NCBI GenBank assembly: GCA_025667525.1
Contig: CM046876.1
Span: forward strand, 81,385,512-81,449,511
Origin: Glebionis coronaria
Lineage: Eukaryota > Streptophyta > Magnoliopsida > Asterales > Asteraceae
Direction of reading: 5' to 3'
Length of the DNA: 64,000 nt
Part shown: one piece after another, positions 10,749-23,693 of the stretch
Layout: each line of letters begins with the position of its first letter
Numbering within the stretch: position 1 is the stretch's first letter
Notes under the pieces: generated by a model
What the model was told of the DNA's origin: nothing
The model's database searches: none
What the model saw: only the letters and a program-made list of their open reading frames with translations
Translations under genes and position numbers: made by a program

Positions 10749-12610
10749 TGATAGGTGTGTAAACACCCATCCTTTTTATCACTTAATTACAATAATAACC
10801 GAGTCAAAACGTGTATTTTATGTCTTTTATGTCAGAATTATGCGTGGTTTGTATTTTTGTTGTGATTTAGGACGAAAAGGTGAAAAGTGGAGAAAACACG
10901 GGCATTCACGTGCATTTACGGGATTTTATTAAAGAAAACGATGAAAGACGAAGTCGAGAAGTCAAGAGTGCAAAAAGAACGGAAGTCCAAGACCAATTCT
11001 GAAGATTTATCGAAGAAAAAGTCAAAAGACGGAAGTTTATCAAAAGCCGAAAACTCAAGTCTAATTTATTGAAGAATTTAAAAACGAGTCAAAGAAATCC
11101 CGAGCCAAAAGTCATCAAAGTCCAAGTTCAAAGAAGATTAGAAGAATAAAGGACTAATGGTGCAATTAATGAAGATTAAAAGAAGGAAGGACTTAATCTC
11201 GCAATTAAGAAGAAATGAAGGAGGGGAGGAAGCTTCCTAATCCTCCCCTATATATAGATTAGGATGATAATTATTTTTCTTGTTGGCTAAGTGTGACAAT
11301 TAGTCTTCCACCATTTACTTACCTTGCACCTTTAATTCATGTCAATTTAAATACTTGTCAATTTAAATACCTTGTCTTGCACATTAAATTCCTTTAATTT
11401 CAAGTAAGTTTTCATTTAATTCTTGTCAATCTTTACTTTATCTTCTTGATCTCTCATCTACCTTTCTTAATCTTTGATTTTTATGTTTATGTTTGTGTTC
11501 ATGTTCATGTCTTTATTTTGATCAAGTGGGTTTTTGATTATTGTGGTTAAATTTGTTTGTTTTGTTGATTTAAACTGTTTGTTTATGATTAACTGTTGTT
11601 CTGTTAATAGTTTAGTTAAATCGTTTGCTTGATTTTGGTTAAATCTGTGGTATATTCTTGTTACTGTTATCCCTTGTTCTTCGGGGTTGTTTGTTGTTGT
11701 ATCTGATATTCCCAGGGAAGTTCCGGATCAAGATAAGAAAGGCTGCTCATTCGGAACTCTCAAAGTTCCGAACCAGTGGGTTTCATCCGGAACATTCAAA
11801 GTTCCGGATCAAGAGTGTTCATTCGGAACTCAAAAGTTCCGAGTCAATACTTCCGAACGAAAGTTCCGGATCAACACCAGAAGTTCCGAGTCAGTACTTC
11901 TGAAGGAAAAAGTTCCGGATCAGCAAATTCATTCGGAACTTTAGAAGTTCCGAACGAATCTTCCGAGTCAAGACTTCTGGACGAAGACTTCCGGATCAAG
12001 GGAAAGTTCCGAGTCAGCCAAAACTTCTGATCCAAAGTTCTGGCTCAAGCTTGTTCATCCGGAAGTCTTCCGAACGAAAGTTCCGGATCAAGACTTCCGT
12101 ATCAAGGAGTTCCGACTCAAGAGCTAGGTTCATTCGGAAGTTGAAAGTTCCGAGTCAAGCCAGTTCATTCGGAAGTTTTGAACTTCCGAATCAAGGTGTC
12201 TTTCAGTTCTTTTTAGTCTTTCTTTTTAAATTTCTGTCTTTTATTTTTAAGCTTATTTTTCCCGCCTTTTTATTTAATTGCACTTTAAGATTACTTGTCT
12301 TAGCCTTATTTTAGCCTTGCCTTAGTTTAAGTTTTAGTTGCGTTTTAAGATTGCCTTAATAGATTTAAGTTTGCGTCATTTACGTTTAGTGCCTTTTAAT
12401 TTCTCGTCTCGCTTTTAAATACTTGCCCATTATTTTAATTAGACTTAGATTTACTTTAATTGCACTTTTACTTTAAAGTTTCGCACTTTTATTTTAAAAT
12501 CAACCAAAATATTCTTTTTCACCAAAAACAATAGAGTCACATAGAGAACCTAGATCAATTCGATTAGACACACATCAAAGAACAATTTAACTGAGTAAAA
12601 CAAGTTATCA
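10749..12610 (+). repeat. A1 3' LTR
   Basis: Nearly identical to 3426-5288 by eye, with scattered substitutions and short indels. It starts TGATAGGTGTG and ends AGTTATCA, and is followed by the CCCCA target duplication at 12611-12615. Confidence 0.92.
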
Positions 12611-14831
12611 CCCCATAACTAGGTGAAACTGGCATGCATGTATATAGCTCAGGCAATCTAAAATAATCATACATATACTGATGTGTTTAAGACACTTAAA
12701 CTACTAGGAAAAACAGATGGCTGAAAAAGGGGAAATCCTAAGTATGGGAAAGAATGTCCTTACTGAAGGGCGGAATATTCGTACCTTATGTCCAGTAAAT
12801 GAAGACGAAAACGAACGTATACGATCACTCCGACTTCATAATTGCTACATAATGAAGGGACATGAATAAGAGTCGGTCTTACTTTTACATACTTGTTATT
12901 TAGTTTATTTGATGTGTCCATACTTATTATACTTGTTCTTGTCTTGTCTTAATATTTCATGTTTTAATCATGTGTTTCTTATAGTTTTATGTGTTTTAGA
13001 TTCATGTGCTTCATGTTTTAAGTGTTATAAAACTTGTTATAACAAAATGAGTAACATTTTAAATATAGCAGGCTTCTATATATAGTAACTTTCCAAAAAT
13101 AGCAGGTTTCCATATATAGTAACTTTACAAAAATAGTAAGTTTTCTTAAATAGTAAGTTTCTAAAAATAGAAAGTTTCCATAATTATTAATTTTTTTAAA
13201 ATAAAAAGTCGCCATATTTAGCATGTTTCTATAAGTAGCATGTTACCATATTTAATATATTACCATAAATAGCATGTTACCATATTTAGTGTATTACCAT
13301 AAATATCATGTTACCATATTTAGTGTATTACCATATTTATCACGTTGCCACAAATAGTATAATTCCATAATTAACATATTTCCATAATTAATCATATGCT
13401 TATTTTATATCATGTTGAATTATATTATAAAGTTTAAAAATTAATAATTACTTAGCTTAGCTTATTATTATTAATTAATAATGTCATGTCATGTTTATCA
13501 TAAGTTAATATTAATTAATAATATTTCATGTTTCATGTTATTAAACTTTGCCTTAAAAGATATTAGTTAATTAATCTAAGTTTTAATTAATTAAATTTAT
13601 GTTCATGAATAATTAAATAATTAATTATTATAACATAAGTTTATTTAAATAATTATACATAGATGTTATATCATAACTTTATTTAAATAAACATAACCTA
13701 AGTTTTAATTTTAATTAAACCAAATTAATTAATAACTAATTTAATTAAATGATAACATAAACTATTTTACATGTTGGTTTAATTACATGTTCATAAAAAA
13801 ATGATAAGTTCCTGAACCAAAAACCCGAGACCCGACACCCGAGCACCACAGCCCGAAGGCTGCGGCCTCGAGGTCGTGCCCCGTCCGAACCACATCCGAC
13901 CCACCGAAAGCCGTAGCCCTCGGCTTCGCTGCTGCGTCTGAATCGACCACAACCCCAGCGCCCGCTGGGTCCCTTCGCTATCGGAGAACAAACCGAGACC
14001 CCACTTGCGGGTCTCGGTTGCTGCTGATCAAATGCCACAGCCCTCGTGAAGGGGGTGTGGTGTCTCGGTTGTCCACGAACCACCAACGCCGACCACCATA
14101 TGGTGCGGATGTTGGTCCTGAACGCTACCGAGGGTCAAAAGACTCTCGGTTCGCGTATAACCAGACAAACAAACCAACAATTACCCGATCCCCATGTTTA
14201 ATCTTTTTAATTTACATGTTTTCATACTTGTTTTTAAAGATCTATAAACATAGAAAAACAAAAATAAAAAGATTAGAGAATCAAGGATACCGTATACGTG
14301 AAAATGGTTTGAACACAATCACTATACCGTATAATTAATCAACCAAAATCAAAAACCGGATCGTTCTTGTGATCCTTAGGGTGCCGTCGCAAGAGAGAGA
14401 CAAAAAGGGAGTAGGGTTTGTTGATTTTCTGTAAAAAGTATATAATGAAAATCTATGTGGTTTTTATTAATTAACTAGTAAAAGATCATGGGTCGGGCTT
14501 GGCCCATGCCTTCCTTTTCTCTCTTCTAGCCGACGAACAAACACCCCCTATAGTTTTTATGTTTGTTTTTTCTTGTTAAAATATTATCGTATGCTCGTGT
14601 TTATTTATCGTGTTATATTTCTTGTTGTGTTCTTAAGCATTATACGTGAAAACTTCTCGTGTATTAATAATAATATTATTATACGTAATACTTGTAGTAA
14701 CTAATTAATATACGTAAAGTTCGTATTAAATATTCATGATTCGTGTCGTATATTAATTAATCTGAAAGTTTAAATTTGTCAGTGTTTTCATGCATTTAAT
14801 ACTGTTAGGTATATTTAATGCGGGTTTTACA
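12611..14831 (-). repeat. C1: chromovirus LTR, right of A1
   Basis: Second half of the LTR interrupted by A1. It aligns with the C2 LTR from about 16670 on (CATGCATGTATATA, CAGGCAAT, TGTCCAGTAA) and ends in CGGGTTTTACA at 14831, the same terminus as both C2 LTRs. It has no gene. Notable contents are tandem units of about 37 bp built on GTTACCATATTTAGTGTATTACC (13221-13340), a GC-richer island at about 13820-14170, and CGAGACC/GGTCTCG inverted repeats. Its other LTR or internal region is not visible, so it may be a solo LTR. Confidence 0.8.
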
Positions 14832-14832
14832 T

Positions 14833-15639
14833 ATGTGCATCAATAATGGTTTATCAATAAGATTTTCCATCAAGTGGAAAACCTTTGTATACTCTCTTGA
14901 AAAATTTCGTGAAATTCTCAATGTTCCATACAAAGGTCGATGTAGGTTCACCGATGGTTGGATTATAAACTTTTTTGAATTGGCCCCTATTGATGTGCAT
15001 TACGTGACCGAGCTACCCTCGGCTTCGGCCATTTCTTGTGCTATTGCTAAACCTCGTGAACATCATATTCTTGGTAAACTTGAAGGAGAAGTTCGTGCTC
15101 TCACTCCTTGGGAATTACTCACTAGCGATCTTAATGATTTTATGATCCCTTGGGCCAAAATCATTAGGGAAAATGCAATATGTCTCGGTGGTGATCGCAA
15201 CCTTGTGCCTGCTTGTCTTGCACATATGTTGTATTGTGTTGTAACTTCCACTCCATACAACCTTGCATTTTTCATGGCTAGAAGAATAATATTTGTTCTC
15301 GGCGGGTCTTACTCTAGTCTCCCTTTTGCTATGATTCTCTCACGGCTTCTTAGAAAAACTCTCCTTGACTTTCCACTTTTAAATGCTTCATCCTTTCACT
15401 TCGTGGATCGAGTTATGCTTCCCATTGAAGGAAACCTCTCACTTGAACCCATGCATGATTCAAATGAAGATGGAAATGTCTCTCAAGACAATTCTCTCAA
15501 CTCTAGCAATAATTTGTCATCTACCATCTCTCAGTTGTCTTCTCTAGAAATTGATTCCGACTATGAATTCTATCTCAAGCATCGTCTTCTAGGAGATCTA
15601 AGGAGTGGATCAAGACAATGGAGAAATGTTAGTGAATGA
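14833..15639 (+). CDS. H1: N-terminally truncated plant transposon ORF
   Basis: About 268 codons survive. C1 inserted at 14831/14832 and removed the N-terminal part, which would lie left of the window. The segment resembles the putative plant transposon protein family (PF20167-like; recognised by pattern, not searched): a KTFVYSLEKFREILNVP-like block, then FMIPWAKIIRENAICLGG, HMLYCVV and YNLAFFMARRI. Function is unknown. The frame is open to the natural stop and its C-terminal third is Ser/Asn-rich. It lies upstream of the H1 polypurine tract, so it is read here as an extra ORF between pol and the 3' LTR of a SIRE-like Copia element; that placement is inference. Confidence 0.6.
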   Translation: MCINNGLSIRFSIKWKTFVYSLEKFREILNVPYKGRCRFTDGWIINFFELAPIDVHYVTELPSASAISCAIAKPREHHILGKLEGEVRALTPWELLTSDLNDFMIPWAKIIRENAICLGGDRNLVPACLAHMLYCVVTSTPYNLAFFMARRIIFVLGGSYSSLPFAMILSRLLRKTLLDFPLLNASSFHFVDRVMLPIEGNLSLEPMHDSNEDGNVSQDNSLNSSNNLSSTISQLSSLEIDSDYEFYLKHRLLGDLRSGSRQWRNVSE

Positions 15640-15820
15640 AAGTGTGTTGAAGAATTGTTCATGGTTGTTGCCATGTGTGGATCTTGGACTTATTTATTCC
15701 TCTTGTCCTTAGGATTTGGCGTTCTCTAACTAACACTCTGTGTTTGGATTGCTAGTTATTTTAATCCATATTCGTTCATGCTATCGATCTTTCGATTTGC
15801 ATGACTTTGTGCATTTTTTG
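15640..15820 (+). other. H1: spacer after the transposon ORF
   Basis: Non-coding H1 sequence continuing across the C2 insertion to 23277. Its last five bases, TTTTG (15816-15820), are the left target duplication of C2. Confidence 0.7.
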
Positions 15821-18381
15821 TGTAACACCCCACTTGGATAAGTGGACCGTTACGTGAACTTATGGCGTGTCATCAAAGCATGCAAGGCAAATGTCTTAAA
15901 AACATTAACTGACCATAACCGAAATACCGGAATCAAACATCGGTAGTCCAACATAAGCTCAAATATAAAAGATTAAGTACTGAAAGAAAGGACTAAACAA
16001 TGTCCAAACAAGCAAAGTAATGTATGAAGTGCATAAAATAAAGAATTCTGGATAGCTTCCATCCAATGCACATACTCTCTCAGAATCCTAAGAGTGTCCT
16101 TGTGTACCTGTCGTTTGGAACATGAAAGGAAACTACGGCTCAGCATAACACCCATTGAACGGATATAAAGCATGATAAGAATGTACTTAAATGAACAGAT
16201 AACAAATACTGAAACTATAAAACTGATAAGTGAAGAGCAGCGGAAAACTGTATATGTTCTGAAAAGTCTGGTTTATAGATAGTAAAGCTGAATTATTATT
16301 TGTCAAATATGAAAACATGCATCTACTGTATATTAAGTGCCAAGAGCTTATATAGGTCATGTACTGTAACAACGTCTGTATGAATATATAGAGGGGTGAA
16401 CTCGTCATGCTGTAGAGGGGTGACCTCTAACTGATGTGTTGGGTGGAGGGATCAACTCCAATGTGAAGGATGTAGAGCATACACCACATTCACCTGATAA
16501 GATGTAACTGATAACCTAGGATGCACCCATACGCCCCGCTGATAATACTGATAAAATGGCCAAGCTGAAATAAATGGGACGCTGCGAGAAATCACTCCCT
16601 CGCAGAGGAGTCATGACACCGGTGCCTCAAGTGTCATGGTTACGGTACCTCTATAATTAGTATATAACTGGTCATGCATGTATATAAAGCTCAGGCAATT
16701 TAACTTAGTTATTAAGATAATTACTGAAATTTTATAAAATATACTAGGGAAAACATTTGGCTACAAACGGGGAATCCTAATCATGCATAGGAAAGGAAGT
16801 CCTTACTAAAGGACGGAAAATCCGTACCTTGTGTCCAGTAACTGACTGCAAGGAAAGACCGATGAATCACCTACTCTGACTTCACGAAAGCTACATGAAT
16901 AACATACACGAATGAGTTGGTTGATATCTGTTTATTTTTACTGGTCTTAACTATTCTTAGTTGGATTTATTTTATTCTTGTATTATTGTTTGTATAACAT
17001 CTGGTAAATTCTAATTGTCTTATAATATTACTAATTAATGTATTCTCTGTATCCCTGGTTACTGTATAATATGTATTCCCACATTATAATATTACTATTA
17101 ATAGTAACCTGCTATAATTAGAAAGTTTCCTAAATTAGAACGATTTCCAAATTAGTTTTCCTGAAAATTAGATCATAATAAATCACATGTTTTTAAGTAA
17201 TTAAAAAGGATTTAACTAATATCAATTTAATTTTTACTAATTAAATTAATAAAATAAAACCACTTAATTAATTTATTTATAAAACCAGTTTTATAAAAAT
17301 GATTTAATCATAATTAACATAAACCCTATATTATTTTATTATACGCGAGATCCCGAAAACCGTGCTAAAACCTTCCCCAATACTCCCATGTCTCGGGTTA
17401 AACCAAACCAGGCCTACGTCGTGGTCCCCCCTTGTTGACGTCACACCAACAGTAGCCACTGGCCTAGTGCCAGTTGCTACTGTTCCTATAATGTTTCCCA
17501 CTGCTTTGTTCTTATTAGTTCCCACTGTTTGTTTATTGTTTCCCACTGCTTTGTTATTGTTTCCCCTGATTAGCTCCTAAGACCCACCTAGAGTCTATGA
17601 CTCTCGGTTGCCACTATTGTTGAACAAACACCCCCCAATAAACCAAAAAACCCCTGTTTGGCTTTCTGTTTTGTGGCTAATCACAAGAGAAAAACCACCG
17701 AGACCTTATAGGTCTCGGCTGTGAAACCAAAACCTTTACCGAGAGTTATAAACTCTCTGCTTTTGTGGTTAAAACCCAAACCCGGCTGATTTAATGATTT
17801 TCACATGTTCCCCACTAAAGATTCATGTTTTCTTAATATAAAACTCAAAACTTCATGATTTGTAAAAGATAAAACAAAAGGGTGATACCTTAATCGTGAT
17901 ATGGAATAACTATGAATACGTAACCGAATGAATTATAGAAATCAAAATCGTTTTTCCTCCTTGGTTTGTCTCCAGCCGTCGGCTACCCTAGGACACAGGA
18001 ACCCTAGTTTTCTTTTATATGTTAAAATGAAAAGCTAATAAACCTTTTTGTTTCCTTTGTTTTGTTTTCAAAAACGGGCTGGGCCTTAAAGCCCATTTTT
18101 CTTTCCTTGTTTTCTTAACCAGCCGCCAGCCCAACACCGCATTACAATGTGTGTGTCTTTTGTTTTCGACACTAATAATTGTCGTGTATGCTTGTTCTTA
18201 TTTCTCGTGCTTTAATTTCTTAAACGTAGTAATTATTTTCTACATAATAATACTTACGTAATACATACGTAATCTTTTCTGACATTTATTAATTATTTTC
18301 TAAATAATTAATTTTGTAACATTTAATTAAAGCTGAGACTGCGTATATTTAATATTCGTGGATTTAAATACGGCTTTTACA
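15821..18381 (-). repeat. C2 3' LTR
   Basis: 2561 bp, starting TGTAACACCCC and ending CGGCTTTTACA on the plus strand. In the sense (minus) direction a TATA box candidate (CATATAAAAG) lies at about 18014-18023, so U3 would be about 360 bp and the transcribed part about 2.2 kb. CCGAGACC/GGTCTCGG inverted repeats lie around 17698-17718. A purine-rich tract (minus strand, AGAGGAGAAG) sits just outside the LTR at about 18384-18393. Confidence 0.88.
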
Positions 18382-18589
18382 ATTCTTCTCCTCTAAAAAG
18401 TATAATTCCTCCTCGAATTAAGGATGCGATAATGCTGCGGTTTTACAATTCTTCCTCTCTAAAAGGAAAATTCGTCCTCGAATTAAAGGTAAATTAAGTT
18501 GGTGATATTATATAGCTGAAAGGACACACAGACTGAAAGGATATGAAAGTTGAAGAGACATAAAAGCTGCAAGACATACCCGAATCATA

Positions 18590-21500
18590 ACTGGAAGTGA
18601 GGATAAGAAGTCCGTATAGACTTCTTTGTTTCCTAAGTGGCCTCCCGCTCAGAATGGTTCCTCCAACGGATCTTTTTGAAAGGAATAGTCTTCCTTCTCA
18701 TAACTCGATCCTAGCGATCTAAGACTGCTTCGCGTTCTTCAATATAAGAAAGGTCCTGCCGAATTTGATTGAGTGCATAATTAAATTTGTGAAACTCATA
18801 ATAGTTGTACCCTCTGAGTAGTGATACATGGAACATACGTGTGAAAGCTGAGGCGGTAACGCCAATCGTTATGACACTTCACCGACACGTTCGAGGATTT
18901 CGAACGGTCCGATGTAGCGAGGGCTGAGCTTGCCCTTAAGGCCAAAACGTCTGACCCCGCGTGCTGGAGATACTTTGAGGAACACACGATCCCCAGTCTG
19001 AAATGCTAGATCTGTGCGATGCTTGTCGGCGTAACTCTTCTGGCGAGTACGCGCTTCTTGAAGCTTTGTCCTAGCAATGGCGATCTTTTCGTTGGTAAAC
19101 TCTATTAATTCTGGTCCCTCAATCAAACATTCCCAACCTGATCCCAACAGATCGAAGAACGACATTTCCTGTCGTATAACATCTCAAAGGGAGCACACTT
19201 GATGCGAGCATGCCAACTGTTGTTGTAGGCAAACTCGCCCCAAGCAGATACAGTCATCCCAATTACCTGTCCATTCTAATGCACAGGCGCGTAGCATGTC
19301 CTCCAAGGTCTGGATGGTACGCTCTGACTGACCGTCCGTCTGCAGATGGAAGGTTGTGCTGAGCTTGAGCTTTGTTCCCCAAGCTTTATGCACACCTCCC
19401 CAGAAATGTGAAGTGAAATGTAGATCCCTATCTGATATAATATCCGAAGGTGTACCGTGTAATCGTACGATATCCTTTGTAAATAGGTATGCTAGTTTAC
19501 TGACTGAGAAATCTTTACGGATAGGGATGAAGTGTGCTGATTTGGTCAAACGGTCGACAATGACCCATATAGCATCATGCTTCCTCTGAGTCTACGGTAA
19601 CCCGATGACAAAATCCATAGAGACCTTGTCTCATTTCCACATTGGAATATCTAATGGCTGAAGTAGGCCACTAGTACGATGATGCTCTATCTTAACCTTC
19701 TGGCAGGTTAGACATTTGGAAACAAAAGTGGTGACATCTTGCTTAAGATCGTGATACATCTTAGTGGAATCTGGATGGATAGAAAATGGGGAGCTGTGAG
19801 CCTCAGTCAATAAGGCTTCTCTGAGAGTAGGGTCTTCTGGAACGCAGAGTTTGGTACCCTGCCATACAATACCATCATCATCGATACGAAATTTAGTCTG
19901 CTGGTCAATATTCTGAACAATCGCCCAGATTTCACCATCATCCTTCTATGCAGCTTTAATTCGAGAGAGTAAATCTGGTTCCACTCTCAGACTAGCCCAG
20001 TAACTTGTCTGTCCGCGTACTAAGAGCTCAATATCATACTGCTCTAAGTCGCGTATGATCTCCTCATTAACCTTGATGCCATTTATCATTCCTGACTTTC
20101 TACTGAGGGAATATGCTACTACATTCGCTTTACCTGGGGTGATACTGAATGTTAGTGTCATAGTCTTTCAGCAGCTCCAACCATCGCCTCTGCCTCATGT
20201 TCCCGCTGTGTAAATATATACTTGAGACTTTTGTGATCGGTGAAGATATCACACGACTCACCATACAGATAATATCTCCAGATTTTGAGAGCGAAGACGA
20301 CTGCTGCGAGCTCCAGATCATGTGTGGGATAATTCTTCTCATAGGGCTTTGGTTGTCGTGAAGCATAGGCAATAACCTTCCCATGTTGCATAAGTACACA
20401 ACCCAAACCTTTCCCTGAAGCGTCACTGTATATCTAATATCCACCTGTGCCAGATGGGAGAGTAAGGATCGATGCTGAAACTAAACGTTGTTTGAGTTCC
20501 TTAAAACTCTTTTCTCTCTCTTCAGTCCATATAAACTTCTCCCCCTTGCGCATAAGTTTGGTCAACGGTAATGCCAAACGTGAAAAGTTCTCTACAAACC
20601 TGCGGTAATATCCCGCTAACCCAAGAAAAATGCGAACTTCTATAGCATATGTCGGTCTCGGCCATTTAGTGATAGCCTCAACCTTTGCAGGATCCATGGT
20701 GATCCCCTCTACAGAAACAATATAGCCTAAAAACGCCACCTTATTCAGCCAGAACTCACACTTAGAAAATTTAGCATAAAGCTTCTCTCGTCGGAGAATC
20801 TACAAAACTGTACGAAGATGATCCTCATTCTCTTCTTTAGACTTAGAGAAAATAAGGATATCGTCGATGAATACAATCACAAACTTGTCTAAGAACTCGT
20901 GGAAGACTCGATTCATCAAGTCCATGAATATTGTTGGCGCATTCGTGAGACCGAATGGCATGACAACAAACTCGTAATGACCATACCTCGTACGAAAAGC
21001 AGTCTTGGATATATCCTGCTCCGTTACACGTAGCTGGTGGTAACCAGATCGTAAATAGATTTTGGAGAAGTGCTTGACACCCTGAAGCTGATCGAACAAA
21101 TCATCGATACAAGGAAGTGGATAACGGTTACGAATGATGAGCTTATTCGGCTCACGGTAGTGAATACACAGCCGCATACTAGCATCTTTCTTCTTGACAA
21201 ACAAAACTGGCGCGCCCCATGGTGACACGCTTGGACGGATGAAACCTCTTTCTAGAAGTTCCTAAAGCTGATCCTTCAGTTCCTTAAGATCAACGGGAGC
21301 CATACGGTAAGGAGCTTTGGATACTGGTTCTGCACCTGGAATAAGATCGATACCAAACTATACCTCTCGCATGGGAGGTATGCCTGAAAAGTTCTTCTGG
21401 GAAGACATCCGGAAAATCTGACACAATTGGCTGATCATGGAGTGAAGGTGTCTCAAAAGCTGTGTCATGAATGGTAGCTAGAAAACCCTCACAACCATAG

Positions 21501-21700
21501 TATAATAGAGCACGAGCCTGTAAAGCTGAGATAATCTGAACATGTTTTCCCGACAGAAAACCACGGTGAACAAACTTTGGTGTCAGAACGTCACCGAAGA
21601 TGACTCGTTATGCATGACAATCTATAGTGGCACGATGCGCTGACAACCAATCCATACCCAGAATTACATCAAACTCACACATGTCTAGAGGAAGGGCACT
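18590..21700 (-). pseudogene. pol: C2 pol pseudogene (protease end, RT, RNase H, integrase, chromodomain)
   Basis: Reading down the minus strand: the protease end with VILGMDWL (about 21640-21680); reverse transcriptase at 21228-20800 with FIDD in place of YVDD; the RT thumb at 20739-20434; RNase H at about 20440-20158; an integrase zinc finger (His-His-Cys-Cys) near 19700-19830; the integrase core at 19549-19184, with Asp in SDRDLHF and Glu in GQSERT; the GPF module at about 18900-18930; and a chromodomain-like tail at about 18760-18600. The frame is broken at many points, often by TAG where relatives have Gln or Trp codons, for example near 20802, 20436, 19594, 18717 and 18635. It cannot be translated and is a dead copy. 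Confidence 0.9.
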
Positions 21701-23271
21701 GGACGGATTATCCGTACCTTGTGTCCAGTAACTGACTGCAAGGAAAGACCGGTGAATCTCCTACTCTGACTTCACGAAAGCTACATGAATAATGGACGCG
21801 GATGTGTTGGCTGATATTATTTTTACTGATCTTAATTGTTCTTAGTTTGATTTATTTTATTCTTGTATTACTGTTTGTATAACATGTGGTAAATTCTTAC
21901 TGTTCTATAACATTACCGATTAATGTATTCTTTGTATCCCTGGTTACTGTATAATATGTATTCCCACATTATAATATTACTATAAATAGTAACCTGCTAT
22001 AATTAGAAAGTTTCCGAAATTAGAACGATTTCCAAATTCGTTTTCCTAAAAATTAGATCATAATAAATCACATGTTTTTAAGTAATTAAAAAGGATTTAA
22101 CTAATATCAATTTAATTTTTACTAATTAAATTAATAGAATAAAACCACTTAATTAATTTATTTATAAAACTAATTTTATAAAAATGATTTAATCATAATT
22201 AACATAAACCCCGTATTATTTTATTATACGCGAGATCCCGAAAATCGTGCTAAAACCTTCCCACCCATGTCTCGGGTTAAACCAAACCGGGCCCACGTCG
22301 TGGTCCCCCCTTATTGACGTCACACCAACAGTAGCCACTGGCCTAGTGTCAGTTGCTATTGTTCCTATAATGGTTCCCACTGTTTTGTTCTTATTAGTTC
22401 CCACTGTTTGTTTACTGTTTCCCACAGCTTTGTTATTATTTCCCACTACTTAGCTCCTAAGACCCACCGAGAGTCTATGACTCTCGGTTACCACTGCTGT
22501 TGAATAAACACCCCCCGATAAACCAAACAACCCCTTGTTTGGCGGTCTGTTTGGCGGTTTGTTTTGCGGCTGATCACAAGAGAAAAACCACTGAGACCTT
22601 ATAGGTCTCAGCTGTGAAACCAAAACCTTCACCGAGAGTTATAAACTCTTGGCTTTGGTGGTCAAAACCCAAACCCGACTGATTTAATGATTTTCACATG
22701 TTTCCCACTTAAGATTCATGTTTTCTTAATATAAAACTCAAAACTTCATGATTTTTAAAAGATAAAACAAAAGGGTGATACCTTAATCGTGATATGGATT
22801 AACTAAGAATACGTAACCGAATGAATTATAGAAATTAAAATCGTTTTCCTCCTTGGTTTGTCTCTAGCCGTCGGCTACCCTAGGACACAGGAACCCTAGT
22901 TTTTTTTTATGTTAAAATGAAAAACCAATAACCCTTTTTGTTTCATGTGTTTTGTTTTCAAAACGGGTTGGGCCTTAAAGCCCATTTTTCTTTCCTTGTT
23001 TTCTTAACCAGACGCCAGCCCCAACACCACATTACAATGTGTGTGTCTTTTGTTTTCGACACTAATAATTGTCATGTATGCTTGTTTTTATTTCTCGTGC
23101 TTTAATTTCTGAAATGTAGTAATTATTTTTTGCATAATAATACTTACGTAATACATACGTAATCTTTTCTGACATTTATTAATTATTTTCTGAATAATTA
23201 ATTTTGTAACATTTAATTAAAGCTGAGACTGCGTATATTTAATATTCGTGGATTTAAATACGGGTTTTACA
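21701..23271 (-). repeat. C2 5' LTR, truncated
   Basis: 1571 bp matching 16811-18381 of the 3' LTR, also 1571 bp long. The first 990 bp in plus-strand order (the U5 side in the sense direction) are missing. The junction with pol is at GGAC (21701), a possible microhomology. The terminus CGGGTTTTACA is intact and followed by TTTTG. Confidence 0.88.
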
Positions 23272-23276
23272 TTTTG

Positions 23277-23693
23277 TGTTAGGTAGCTCTCTAGATTTTG
23301 GTTAATAGTCAACTTTGGTTTGATATAGACTTGTGAAAAATCTGGGGGTTTGAAAAATACTAGAACATCACTTTTCTGAGACCACGGTCCACGGTACCTT
23401 AAATACCTGCGGTTCCTTAGCAATAAAGAACCATAGTCCTATTTAAGGAACCGCAGGCTCTGGTCTCGACAGAATCTTTGCTTTACACTGTTTTCCCTAA
23501 ATCTTTGTAAACATTGATAAAGTTTTTGCTAAAAGACCATATTTTTCCTAAATTAGCCTACATAAATTCATTGTTCACCAAAATGACTTTTAACTTATTA
23601 CTTGTTTGTATCACCTCCTTTCCTTCTTAAACCTCCCTTGATTAACTTTCTTCTCCATCCTTCAAAGCTTCTTCTAAACCTTGTCACACAACC
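23277..23693 (+). promoter_or_regulatory. H1: hairpin module upstream of the first small ORF
   Basis: This spacer holds a perfect 14-bp inverted repeat: CCTGCGGTTCCTTA (23406-23419) and TAAGGAACCGCAGG (23444-23457), 24 bases apart. It is nested in a further perfect 7-bp pair, GAGACCA (23378-23384) and TGGTCTC (23461-23467). The whole block aligns with the H1 LTR just upstream of its TATA box (41175-41240) and with a shorter version at 24651-24712. No clear TATA box follows here. A role as an internal promoter or RNA structure is inference. Confidence 0.55.

Larger units (their letters stand above)
3426..12610 (+). mobile_element. A1: full-length Athila-type retrotransposon lacking RT and integrase
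   Basis: Structurally complete LTR element: LTRs 3426-5288 and 10749-12610 (1863 and 1862 bp, very similar), both starting TGATA and ending TATCA. The 5-bp target duplication CCCCA is at 3421-3425 and 12611-12615. It has a tRNA-Asp type primer binding site and a polypurine tract. The internal region (5289-10748) codes for Gag and protease plus an acidic extension, but no reverse transcriptase, RNase H or integrase. It is therefore a non-autonomous derivative of the Athila lineage (non-chromovirus Ty3/gypsy) and would need enzymes supplied in trans by a relative such as A2. It is inserted in the C1 chromovirus LTR. Confidence 0.93.
15821..23271 (-). mobile_element. C2: internally deleted Tekay-like chromovirus
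   Basis: Ty3/gypsy element on the minus strand, flanked by target duplications TTTTG (15816-15820 and 23272-23276). Its 3' LTR is complete (15821-18381, ends TGTAAC and TTTTACA). Its 5' LTR keeps only 21701-23271. A single deletion joins protease coding sequence directly to the middle of the 5' LTR, so the U5 end, primer binding site, gag and most of the protease are gone. The remaining pol is broken by many stops. The chromodomain-like C-terminus points to the Tekay lineage. Confidence 0.9.

Noticed and set aside
13745..14338. ORFs on both strands in the GC-rich island of the C1 LTR
   Set aside because: GC-rich non-coding LTR sequence has fewer stops; the frames are not conserved in the homologous C2 LTR.
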